Assembly: GCA_947625905.1 (NCBI GenBank)
Contig: CANQQJ010000008.1
Span: 1 to 64,000, forward strand
Source of the DNA: an uncultured Clostridia bacterium
GTDB taxonomy: Bacteria; Bacillota; Clostridia; Monoglobales; Monoglobaceae
Direction of reading: 5' to 3'
DNA: 64,000 nt
Shown here piece by piece: positions 31,266 to 38,655 of this stretch. The translations under genes and the position numbers were made by a program. Numbering within the stretch: position 1 is the stretch's first letter; each line of letters starts with the position of its first letter. A model generated the notes under the pieces. The model was not told where the DNA came from and ran no database searches. It saw nothing but the letters and a program-made list of their open reading frames with translations.

Positions 31266-32690
31266 TTAATCCCACGTTACCATCTGACAGATCTTGCCGG
31301 GCAGGTCGGATGAATTGACCGTGGTCGGATAACCGATTATTATCAGGTCGTCAAACTTCACGCGGTCATAGAAATCCTTGAGCTTGAACGTGTATATGCC
31401 GCTTCCGTAGCTGCCGTATGAGCCGCCGTTAAACATTCTGTAGTCAACAACATACACTTCCTCATAATTATTCAAAGCCCAGACGGCAAACGGATTGCCG
31501 TAAGAATCCTTTATTATACATACCTTTCGTCCGTTGTTCACATCGGTTTTGTATACTTCGAGAGGATAGTCGCCGCCTATAAAGCACTTATAAGAGTCAT
31601 AGCCGGAGTTGACAGCCCGGACGCTTGACATATATGAGTTCATATACGGGTCGCGGTATATCGCGCCTTTATAATCGGGTTTCGGATAAAACAGCTGCAG
31701 CATTTCGGCGCTCCGTGACATATACGAGCTGCCCGAAAAGCTGTACATAGAGCCGACAAATCCGTATTTGTTTACCGTGTAATACGAATCGAGCGGATCG
31801 AGCTCGGCTATGTTGGGATTAACGCGCGAATATTCGGCATAAGCGTAATACGCGCCCTTTTGCGTCCAGTGATGGTCCGTGTTGAAATAGATCTTCTCGG
31901 CGGCGTGATCGGACAATGTCTGCACAGCGTTTACCGTATACAGATTGGGTATGTTCCTGCCGAGAAGATCGTTATACAAAGCGGTTATTCCCGCGGTCTG
32001 GTCGGCGCGTCTGTCGTTTGGAGCATAGAATTCCTGAGCCGTCGGAACGACTATGTTATACACATCGGCCTCCGGAACATCAACGGCAAGATTGGCAATG
32101 CCTTTCGCGTAATCGCCGTCGTCATTAACGCCCATTATCTCCATGCCGAAATATGTGTCTCCGTTTGAGAATATGTTGGCTATCCCGTACCTGCCGATAA
32201 AGTTATTGTATCTGTAATCATCCGTCACCACGGTCCCGTCCATGGGATTGACGATAAGATCAACTACTTCGCCGAGGAACGCCGCGCGGTTCCGCTCGTC
32301 CCACTCTATCGGATAACCGAAAGCGTTTGCGAGCGCGTCAGCCGGAGCCATGGCGTAATCGCCGCTGTAGCAAACCGGCGCTCCCATAGGAACCGGCTCG
32401 CCGTATTTTATCATCTCATCGCTGCCTATCTTAAAATGGACCGTCACACTCTCAAGCGTGACCGATATTCTTTCGTTTTCCTCATCCCACTCGCAGGCCG
32501 CGCCAAACGCGTCCGAGACCGGGCGCAGCGGAACCATAAGAGTTTCATTCTCAAAATATGCCGCCTGCGGCAAAATAACTTCCTCGCCTTTGGCAAACAG
32601 GCGAATATCACCGCCGCTTTCCGCGCCCCATGCCGGCATCGAGCATAGCGCCGCCAATATTATCAAAATGATACCTGTGATTCTTTTCAT
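31266..32690 (-). CDS. Secreted CuAO_N plus AlgX/DHHW-like (SGNH) protein
   Basis: The protein has 474 residues and a signal peptide at 1-22. CuAO_N-like modules lie at about 35-140 (LMVPLRPVSDAFGAACEWD, MAPADALANAFGYPIEWD). A DHHW-family domain is at about 160-474, related to AlgX/AlgJ SGNH-fold enzymes. Its hallmarks are YFNTDHHWTQKGAYYAY and, later, IIKDSYGNPFAVWAL with VYVVDYR. The D-H-H and Ser-Tyr-Gly residues match the catalytic layout of these O-acetyltransferase/esterase relatives. It likely modifies or binds an extracellular glycan (inference). AGGAAGAGGGAG precedes the ATG. The TetR gene ends 65 bases upstream, so co-transcription is possible. Confidence 0.85.
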   Translation of the reverse strand: MKRITGIILIILAALCSMPAWGAESGGDIRLFAKGEEVILPQAAYFENETLMVPLRPVSDAFGAACEWDEENERISVTLESVTVHFKIGSDEMIKYGEPVPMGAPVCYSGDYAMAPADALANAFGYPIEWDERNRAAFLGEVVDLIVNPMDGTVVTDDYRYNNFIGRYGIANIFSNGDTYFGMEIMGVNDDGDYAKGIANLAVDVPEADVYNIVVPTAQEFYAPNDRRADQTAGITALYNDLLGRNIPNLYTVNAVQTLSDHAAEKIYFNTDHHWTQKGAYYAYAEYSRVNPNIAELDPLDSYYTVNKYGFVGSMYSFSGSSYMSRSAEMLQLFYPKPDYKGAIYRDPYMNSYMSSVRAVNSGYDSYKCFIGGDYPLEVYKTDVNNGRKVCIIKDSYGNPFAVWALNNYEEVYVVDYRMFNGGSYGSYGSGIYTFKLKDFYDRVKFDDLIIIGYPTTVNSSDLPGKICQMVTWD

Positions 32691-32755
32691 AAAAACTCCC
32701 TCTTCCTTTGTTGGCGGTATTTAAAATATGCCGCTGTCTGTTTCGCCGCCTTATT

Positions 32756-33385
32756 TCACACAATATTTTCAAGCAGGCGCTTCACGCAGCCGTATGTCAG
32801 GTCATACACCGTCATTTCCAGATAATCCATGCCCGCGTCCTTCATTGCCCGCCGCTGCTTGTCCGTAACCACCGCGTACGGATATATCCCGAACATAAAC
32901 GGGAAAAAGAGATATATAAACTCATGGACCCGCTCCTCGGAAAGCCGCGGAAAATACTTTTTCAAAAACCCGCGGACGGTGCGCATCGAGCGCCCGTAGG
33001 CGACCTTCATATCCGTCAGCCGGTCAAGGCCGCTGTTTTCCTCCATGTCATAGTGGTTCATGGACAGCAGCTTCAAAAGCTGCGGGCGCCGCTCGAGCGA
33101 GCGGGCGAGCGCGGCAGCGAACTCGTCTTTTGTCATCGACTCGGTCTTTCGCATGGTCATTTCCAGATCGTCGCACCAGATGTTATATTCGCGCTCGATA
33201 AGCGCGAGAAATATCTCCTCTTTCGTTTGGAAATAGTTATAGATCGAGGTGCGCGTGAACGAGGTCGCGCCGCCTATCTCTTTTATCGTTATTTCCTTGA
33301 AGCTCATGCTGCGGTACAGCTTTTCGCAGGCGTTTATGATTTCCTCCCTGCGCGCGTTTGTTAATTCGGGCGATCCCTTCGGCAT
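32756..33385 (-). CDS. TetR/AcrR-family transcriptional regulator
   Basis: The protein has 209 residues. The N-terminal HTH (about 10-58: ARREEIINACEKLY...EIGGATSFTRTSIYNYFQTKEEIF) is typical TetR, and the helical ligand-binding part is about 60-209. It is divergent from an aldo/keto reductase and flavodoxin operon. The 150-base gap holds two face-to-face promoters and three TGACA-N3-TGTCA palindromes, almost certainly its operators. It should repress itself and the redox operon until an unknown small molecule binds. Confidence 0.93.
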   Translation of the reverse strand: MPKGSPELTNARREEIINACEKLYRSMSFKEITIKEIGGATSFTRTSIYNYFQTKEEIFLALIEREYNIWCDDLEMTMRKTESMTKDEFAAALARSLERRPQLLKLLSMNHYDMEENSGLDRLTDMKVAYGRSMRTVRGFLKKYFPRLSEERVHEFIYLFFPFMFGIYPYAVVTDKQRRAMKDAGMDYLEMTVYDLTYGCVKRLLENIV

Positions 33386-33417
33386 AACTTTTCTCCTTAT
33401 CAGCTGAATTTATAATT

Positions 33418-33446
33418 ACTTTAACATATAGATGACATAATGTCAA
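33418..33446 (-). promoter_or_regulatory. Promoter of the TetR gene
   Basis: On the minus strand TTGACA (33446-33441), 17 bases, TAAAGT (33423-33418). The operator at 33433-33445 covers the -35. Confidence 0.75.
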
Positions 33447-33514
33447 TATTTTCCTGAAAAATTATTGACAACGTGTCAGTTCTGTGCTATAATACAGAAA
33501 ATGACACGATGTCA
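33433..33514. promoter_or_regulatory. Three TGACA-N3-TGTCA operators (TetR binding sites)
   Basis: TGACATAATGTCA (33433-33445), TGACAACGTGTCA (33466-33478) and TGACACGATGTCA (33502-33514) share perfect inverted half-sites. Start-to-start spacing is 33 and 36 bases, close to three helical turns. Site 1 covers the TetR -35, site 2 overlaps the forward -35, and site 3 lies just past the forward -10. Confidence 0.85.
33465..33493 (+). promoter_or_regulatory. Promoter of the aldo/keto reductase-flavodoxin operon
   Basis: TTGACA (33465-33470), 17 bases, TATAAT (33488-33493), a perfect consensus embedded in the operators. Confidence 0.88.
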
Positions 33515-33535
33515 GAATCAAGTTAGGAGAGTGCT

Positions 33536-33628
33536 ATGGATACACGGATATTAAAATATTTTCTCGCGGCAGCGAGAGAGGAAAACATAACAAAGGCGCC
33601 GGAGATACGGGACAAATTGACCGAGTAA
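33536..33628 (+). pseudogene. Remnant of a LysR-family regulator (first ~30 codons)
   Basis: AGGAGAG precedes an ATG. The 30 codons read MDTRILKYFLAAAREENITK, then a short tail (APEIRDKLTE) and a stop. The first 20 residues match the universal start of LysR regulators (M-D-x-R-x-L-x-Y-F-L-A-V-A-x-E-x-N-I-T-x-A-A). The recognition helix and effector domain are missing. It is the first frame after the regulated promoter and may now serve as a translated leader. A truncated gene is the simplest reading. Confidence 0.7.
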
Positions 33629-33754
33629 TTTATCAATGCAAAATTTGTATGGATATCTATGAAAAACAAGCATTTTACATTTATTATTCAGCAGGTATAT
33701 AATATTTGTACAGTTAAATATATACACATGTTTTTAATAGGAGGCGTAGTCACA

Positions 33755-34765
33755 ATGGAATACACAAAATTGGGAAAGTCCGAATTAAGCGTGTCGCGGA
33801 TATGCATGGGCTGCATGGGCTTCGGAAACGCCGCGACGGGACAGCACAGCTGGACGGTCGACGAAAGCCGGACAAGGGAGATAATAAAACGCGGACTTGA
33901 GCTGGGCGTAAACTTTTTCGATACCGCGATAGTCTACCAAAACGGCACAAGCGAGCAGTATGTGGGACGGGCGCTGAGAGATTTCGCGAAGCGCAGCGAC
34001 TATGTGATCGCCACAAAGTTCACTCCGCGCACGCAGGATGAGATCGACTCGGGCGTGGACGGCCGCAGGCATATCGAAAACTATCTCGATCAAAGCCTCA
34101 AAAATCTCGGTATGGACTATGTTGACCTCTACATCTACCATATGTGGGACTACCACACGCCGATGGAGGAGATCATGGAAGGGCTTGACAGAGCGGTCAA
34201 GGCGGGCAAGGCGAGATACATCGGCATCTCCAACTGCTTCGCGTGGCAGCTCGCGAAGGCGAATTACTACGCGAGAGCAAACGGGCTTGCCGAGTTTGTG
34301 TCGATACAGGGTCACTACAACCTTATCGCCCGCGAGGAGGAACGCGAGATGATCCCGTTCTGCAAGTCCGAAAACATCGCGGTAACACCATACAGCGCGC
34401 TGGCGAGCGGCAGACTGTCCCGCAGACAGGGCGAGAGCACAAAGAGGCTCAAAGAGGACTCATACGCCAAGTTCAAGTACGACGCGACCGCCGAGGCGGA
34501 CGGCAGGATCATAAAGCGCGTCGAGGAGCTTGCCGACAGGCGCGGCGTTTCGATGACCGAGATCGCTCTTTCGTGGCTGCTGACAAAATCGACCTCGCCG
34601 GTGGTCGGAGCGACAAAGCTCTCCCACGTCGAGGGCGCGGCCAAAGCGGTCGATCTGAAACTGACCGAGGACGAGATCGATTATTTGGAAGAGCTGTATA
34701 TCCCCCACGCTCTTGCGGGAGTTATGGCTCAGAACGGAAAACAAAAAGCCGGAAATGTGGTGTAA
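33755..34765 (+). CDS. Aldo/keto reductase
   Basis: From the ATG at 33755 (AGGAGG 10 bases upstream; the longer open frame adds only AT-rich leader) the protein has 336 residues. It is a TIM-barrel NAD(P)H aldo/keto reductase of the YhdN/Kv-beta type. The tetrad is present: D and Y in NFFDTAIVYQNGTSE, K in IATKF, H in YIYHMWD. The late motif SPVVGATKLSHVEGAAKAVDL is the cofactor-binding end. The substrate is unknown; reductive detoxification of carbonyls is common in the family. The lipoprotein flavodoxin starts 20 bases later. Both are under the TetR operators. Confidence 0.92.
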   Translation: MEYTKLGKSELSVSRICMGCMGFGNAATGQHSWTVDESRTREIIKRGLELGVNFFDTAIVYQNGTSEQYVGRALRDFAKRSDYVIATKFTPRTQDEIDSGVDGRRHIENYLDQSLKNLGMDYVDLYIYHMWDYHTPMEEIMEGLDRAVKAGKARYIGISNCFAWQLAKANYYARANGLAEFVSIQGHYNLIAREEEREMIPFCKSENIAVTPYSALASGRLSRRQGESTKRLKEDSYAKFKYDATAEADGRIIKRVEELADRRGVSMTEIALSWLLTKSTSPVVGATKLSHVEGAAKAVDLKLTEDEIDYLEELYIPHALAGVMAQNGKQKAGNVV

Positions 34766-34784
34766 AATCAAGGAGGAGATCAAA

Positions 34785-35405
34785 TTGAAAAAATTTTTAT
34801 TGTTACTTTTATCGGCCGTCATGATTATATCCATGGCGGGCTGCGCCGCGGGCAATACCGCGCCTGACGCGGAAACGGCGGCGGAACAAGCCGAGGAGGT
34901 GCCCGCGTTGTTTAACAAAACTCTTGTCGTATATTTTTCCGCGACCGGAAACACAAGAAACGTCGCCGTAAACATCGCTTCCGCGGCAAACGCGGACCTA
35001 CACGAGATCGTGCCCGAGGTTCCCTACACGGACGCCGATCTTGACTACAACAGCGACTGCCGCGCGAACCGCGAGCAGAACGACGACGCGGCCCGCCCCG
35101 CGATCAACGGCGGAGATTTTGGAATTGAGCAATATGATGTGATCTTCCTGGGCTATCCGATATGGTGGGGACAGGCGCCGAAAATCATGTACACCTTCCT
35201 TGAAAGTCATGACTTCACCGGCAAAACGATAATACCGTTCTGCACATCGGGCAGCAGTTCTATCGGCTCAAGCGCGGAGAACATGCACGCCTCGGCTCCC
35301 GGCGCGAACTGGCTTGACGGACACCGCTTCAGCGGCGGCGCGTCAAGAGACAGCGTCGAAGCCTGGGTAGACGGTCTCGGTTTAAGTTTCGGAAATAACG
35401 AGTAG
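34785..35405 (+). CDS. Flavodoxin-like lipoprotein
   Basis: The start is TTG at 34785 with a strong AGGAGGAG site; an upstream in-frame start lies inside the reductase gene. The product has 206 residues. It has a lipoprotein signal (LLLLLSAVMIISMAGC, lipobox M-A-G-C) and a flavodoxin domain at about 45-200. The FMN-phosphate loop is SATGNTRNVA, and YPIWWGQAPKIMYTFLE and PFCTSGSSSIGSS contact the flavin. It should carry electrons at the outer membrane face and is expressed with the aldo/keto reductase. Flavodoxin-type NAD(P)H:quinone reductase activity is an alternative. Confidence 0.9.
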   Translation: MKKFLLLLLSAVMIISMAGCAAGNTAPDAETAAEQAEEVPALFNKTLVVYFSATGNTRNVAVNIASAANADLHEIVPEVPYTDADLDYNSDCRANREQNDDAARPAINGGDFGIEQYDVIFLGYPIWWGQAPKIMYTFLESHDFTGKTIIPFCTSGSSSIGSSAENMHASAPGANWLDGHRFSGGASRDSVEAWVDGLGLSFGNNE

Positions 35406-35465
35406 GTCAAAGAACCGGTTAAAAGAAAGCGGCGTTACAGAGTAGAATTTTTATAAGGAAAACAG

Positions 35466-35491
35466 GAAGCTGCCGCTTAAGCGGCAGCTTC
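35466..35491 (+). terminator. Hairpin, probable terminator of the reductase-flavodoxin operon
   Basis: GAAGCTGCCGCTT and its complement form a perfect 26-base palindrome 60 bases past the flavodoxin stop. The following T tract is weak (CTGTTCG). Confidence 0.55.
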
Positions 35492-35667
35492 TGTTCGTAA
35501 AGGGTTTATGGTTACAAACCGAAAGCCTTGGTGAGTGAACGCTTTCATCAGGTTTGTCAGGGAAGTTGGTATATATATTATAGCGTATCCGCTCCCGATA
35601 ATCAATTCCGATTTGTAATAGTTTCCATAAGCGCGGGCTTATGAACAACAAACCCGAAAATTTTCGT

Positions 35668-35682
35668 ATAAGCATTGCTTAT
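35668..35682. promoter_or_regulatory. LysR-type operator (T-N11-A palindrome)
   Basis: ATAAGC-ATT-GCTTAT is a perfect 15-base palindrome containing T-N11-A, the LysR-box form. It lies 22 bases before the -35 of the LysR gene, where autoregulation sites usually sit. Confidence 0.6.
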
Positions 35683-35703
35683 TATAAGCATAAACAAACC
35701 AAA

Positions 35704-35732
35704 TTGAAAACGATAAAGTATTATGATAAAAT
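35704..35732 (+). promoter_or_regulatory. Promoter of the LysR gene
   Basis: TTGAAA (35704-35709), 17 bases, TAAAAT (35727-35732). Confidence 0.65.
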
Positions 35733-35759
35733 TTATATATAAATATTCGAGGTGATCTA

Positions 35760-36653
35760 ATGCTTAAGCAAATCAGGTATTTTCAGGCGGTGGTAAGGCG
35801 CGGCAGCTTCAGCGCCGCCGCGGAGGAATGTTTTATATCGCAGTCGGCGATCTCGCAGCAGGTGCAGGCGCTTGAGCGCGAGCTGGGCGTTATGCTTTTA
35901 AACCGCGGCAACCGCAAATTTAATCTGACGCCCGCAGGAGAGCATTTTTACAAAAAGAGCCTGCTGATCACATCCGACCTTGACAAGCTGTGCCGCGAGA
36001 CGGTGCGCATTTCCCACGGCGGCAGCAACACGCTGAGAGTATGCTATCAAAAGAGCTACGGCGGTCAGGAATTCCAAAAGGCCTTGGCGCGCTTCTCGGA
36101 AGAATATCCCGACATAACCCTCGACATAAAGAGCGGGACCCACGAGGAAGTGTATAACATGCTGCGCCTCGGCTGCGTTGATCTTGCGCTGAACGATCTG
36201 CGCAGAGCGTTTTCGGACGAGTACGTTAACCTGCCGCTCAGTGAGATGGACTGCCGCATCGAGATATCAAAGCGCGATCCGCTGTCGGAAAAGCAGTCCG
36301 CAAGCGCGGACGAGCTGAGAAACACGCCCTGCATATTGGTATCGACAAAAAATCAGTTTGAAATCGACCGGACCCACTATCACGAGATATACGGCATAGA
36401 CGGCGAGTTCTTGTTCGCGGAAAATCTTGAGGAGGCGCGGCTCATGGTCGTGAGCGGCAAGGGCTATGTGCCCGTCGAGGGCGGCAGTCTGCCGCATCGG
36501 TTCTCAAAGGACATCGCGCGTGTGCCGCTGAGCCGCCGCGGAAAGCCGATAAAGAGAAAATACTGCGCTTTTTGGAAAACCGACAACACCAAAAAATGTA
36601 TCAAAGACTTCGCGGACATACTTAAAGAGCAATTCGGACGGGAGGACGACTGA
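35760..36653 (+). CDS. LysR-family transcriptional regulator
   Basis: The protein has 297 residues, normal for LysR. The winged HTH is at 1-60 (MLKQIRYFQAVVRRGSFSAAAEECFISQSAISQQVQALE is its consensus order). The substrate-binding-like domain is about 88-290. GAGGTGAT precedes the ATG. The ferredoxin-type reductase follows after 100 bases and is probably the target. An inverted repeat TTTGG-N7-CCAAA (36702-36718) lies just before that gene. The inducer is unknown. Confidence 0.93.
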   Translation: MLKQIRYFQAVVRRGSFSAAAEECFISQSAISQQVQALERELGVMLLNRGNRKFNLTPAGEHFYKKSLLITSDLDKLCRETVRISHGGSNTLRVCYQKSYGGQEFQKALARFSEEYPDITLDIKSGTHEEVYNMLRLGCVDLALNDLRRAFSDEYVNLPLSEMDCRIEISKRDPLSEKQSASADELRNTPCILVSTKNQFEIDRTHYHEIYGIDGEFLFAENLEEARLMVVSGKGYVPVEGGSLPHRFSKDIARVPLSRRGKPIKRKYCAFWKTDNTKKCIKDFADILKEQFGREDD

Positions 36654-36753
36654 TTTTGTCGGCGGCAACGAAAAACGGCCGGTTTCAGCTTGGGTAAGCG
36701 TTTTGGAAAATTGCCAAACTAAAAGTAATATTTAAAGGTAAAGGGGTATCATT

Positions 36754-37851
36754 ATGGAATACAGAAAGCTTCCGCACGGGGAAGAGCGGATCGGCATAAT
36801 AGGGATGGGCTCATCAGCCATAGGTATGCAAAGCGAAAAAGAAATAATCGAAACAGTCAGAGCCGCGGTCGAAAACGGGGTCAACTATTTTGATCTTGCG
36901 GCGGGACACGCCTCCTGCTTCCCGGCTTACGGCAAGGCGTTAAACGATGTGCGAAAAAACGTATACCTGCAAATACATTTCGGCGCGGACTACACCACGG
37001 GCGAATATGGGTGGACGACAGATCTTGACAAGATAAAAAGATCAATAGATTGGCAGATGAATAACCTTAAAACAGATCACATTGACTTTGGATTCATTCA
37101 TTGTCTTGACGAAAAATCCGATTTAAGGGATTATGAAAAAAGCGGCGCTCTCGGATATATCTTGGACCTGAAAGCGCAGGGGATCGTGCGGCATATCGGA
37201 TTGTCGTCACATTCGCCGGAAACGGCAAACAGCGTGCTGGACATGGGTATCGTTGATATGCTGATGTTTTCGATAAATCCGGGATATGACTATCAAAAGG
37301 GAGAATACGCTATCGGCGGCGTGTCCGACAGGACGGGACTTTATCAAAGATGCGAGGCGGAAGGCGTCGGCATCTCCGTAATGAAGCCATTCAGCGGCGG
37401 ACAACTGTTGGACGCTAAAACATCGCCGTTTAAAAAGGCTTTGAGTAAATATCAATGTATTCAATACGCTCTTGACAGGCCCGGCGTGTTAACGGTATTG
37501 CCCGGATTTCGCGAAAAAAAAGACCTTATGGATATTCTCGGCTTTTTTAACGCATCGGCGGATGAAAAGGATTATTCCGCGATGGGCTCGTTCACGCCCG
37601 AGGACGCGAAAGGCATATGCGTGTATTGCAACCACTGCAGGCCTTGTCCGCAGGGGCTGAACATAGGGCTGATAAACAAATACTATGACCTGGCCAAAGC
37701 GGGCGACAAGCTTGCCGCGGAGCATTACAAAAATTTAGAGACGACGGCGGAAAGCTGCGTGCAGTGCGGACATTGCGACAAGCGCTGCCCGTTCCGCGCG
37801 AACCAATCGGCAAGAATGAAAGAGATCGCCGCTTACTTCAGCAACCTATAA
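36754..37851 (+). CDS. Ferredoxin-fused aldo/keto reductase-like oxidoreductase
   Basis: The protein has 365 residues. An aldo/keto-reductase barrel (about 1-270) is followed by two 4Fe-4S motifs, CVYCNHCRPCP (about residue 290) and CVQCGHCDKRCP (about residue 334). This is the COG1453-type layout common in anaerobes. The usual tetrad looks incomplete. Asp is kept in NYFDLAAGH and His in GFIHCLDE. The Tyr (D-T-A-x-x-Y) and Lys (T-K) positions read LAAGHAS and YLQIHFG. The chemistry may therefore differ from simple carbonyl reduction. GGGG lies about 10 bases before the ATG. It is likely controlled by the LysR gene upstream. Confidence 0.87.
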   Translation: MEYRKLPHGEERIGIIGMGSSAIGMQSEKEIIETVRAAVENGVNYFDLAAGHASCFPAYGKALNDVRKNVYLQIHFGADYTTGEYGWTTDLDKIKRSIDWQMNNLKTDHIDFGFIHCLDEKSDLRDYEKSGALGYILDLKAQGIVRHIGLSSHSPETANSVLDMGIVDMLMFSINPGYDYQKGEYAIGGVSDRTGLYQRCEAEGVGISVMKPFSGGQLLDAKTSPFKKALSKYQCIQYALDRPGVLTVLPGFREKKDLMDILGFFNASADEKDYSAMGSFTPEDAKGICVYCNHCRPCPQGLNIGLINKYYDLAKAGDKLAAEHYKNLETTAESCVQCGHCDKRCPFRANQSARMKEIAAYFSNL

Positions 37852-37934
37852 ACCGCCTTCTGCCGCATTTATCGCAATGTTATACAATTGTATTATAAAA
37901 TACGCGGCTTGACGCAAAAAAATATTTAAAACCA

Positions 37935-37964
37935 TTGACTTTAATTCAATGAATATGATATAAT
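37935..37964 (+). promoter_or_regulatory. Promoter and possible operator of the TetR-AKR pair
   Basis: TTGACT (37935-37940), 18 bases, TATAAT (37959-37964). The palindrome ATTCA-A-TGAAT (37944-37954) lies in the spacer, a good place for TetR repression. A second palindrome ATACAATTGTAT is at 37882-37893. Confidence 0.65.
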
Positions 37965-37989
37965 GAAATTGCGTACAGGAGGTGACAGC

Positions 37990-38637
37990 ATGGAAAAGAA
38001 GATGACAAACCGGCAGCTTGCCGCACTGGAAACCAGGCGCAAACTGCTGGAAGCGGCGAAAAAACTGGTTCGTGAAAAAGGTTTGGTCAACACATCTATC
38101 GAAGAAATCACAAAAGCCTGCGGCGTATCAAACGGTACGTTCTATACCTACTTCAAGCGCAAAGAAGATGTGGTTTTTGCACTGAGCCGGGAGATGTACC
38201 GGGGAATTTATGAGGAAGCGCAAGCCCATGACGGTCCCTTTATGGAACGGCTGGCATTTTATATGATAAATTTCTCCGGTCACATTGAACGGGACGGACT
38301 GAAGCTCTGTCAGGAATGGGTGCGGAACACCGTAGACCCGGATCTCGTGGAGACCCCGTACAACAAGGACAAACTCCTCGTGGATATTGATTCCATGAAG
38401 GGTATGATTGAAAAGGGAATTGAGCGAGGTGAACTGACGGACGATACGCCCGTAGACGCGCTCGCCAATGCATTGGTAGATGTGATCTACGGCGAAATGC
38501 TGTGCTGGGATATGTCCGGCGGGGCATACAGCTTTGAGGAACGAACAAAAGAATTTTGCAACATGTTTTTACCGGCTATGATGCAGCCTTATATCAGCAA
38601 GAGCAATCATGAAAATGGAAACAGCAACGAAAAATAA
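37990..38637 (+). CDS. TetR/AcrR-family transcriptional regulator (probably acquired)
   Basis: The ATG at 37990 has AGGAGG eight bases upstream; the frame is open from 37963, but that start lies at the promoter. The product has 215 residues. Its TetR HTH is at about 14-60 (LAALETRRKLLEAAKKLV...TKACGVSNGTFYTYFKRKEDVVFAL), and a helical effector domain follows. The AKR gene starts 18 bases later, so this is a regulator-enzyme pair. Isoleucine is almost never ATA here, unlike the surrounding genes, which suggests recent transfer as a unit with the AKR. Confidence 0.92.
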   Translation: MEKKMTNRQLAALETRRKLLEAAKKLVREKGLVNTSIEEITKACGVSNGTFYTYFKRKEDVVFALSREMYRGIYEEAQAHDGPFMERLAFYMINFSGHIERDGLKLCQEWVRNTVDPDLVETPYNKDKLLVDIDSMKGMIEKGIERGELTDDTPVDALANALVDVIYGEMLCWDMSGGAYSFEERTKEFCNMFLPAMMQPYISKSNHENGNSNEK

Positions 38638-38655
38638 AAAAAGGAGGAACCAAAA

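Larger units (their letters stand above)
35406..35703. other. Intergenic region upstream of LysR gene
   Basis: No gene was recognised. It contains the hairpin at 35466-35491 and the LTTR-type palindrome at 35668-35682. Confidence 0.4.

Noticed and set aside
33659-33754. Upstream extension of the aldo/keto reductase
   Set aside because: AT-rich leader-like residues without family similarity; the AGGAGG at 33739-33744 marks the ATG at 33755.
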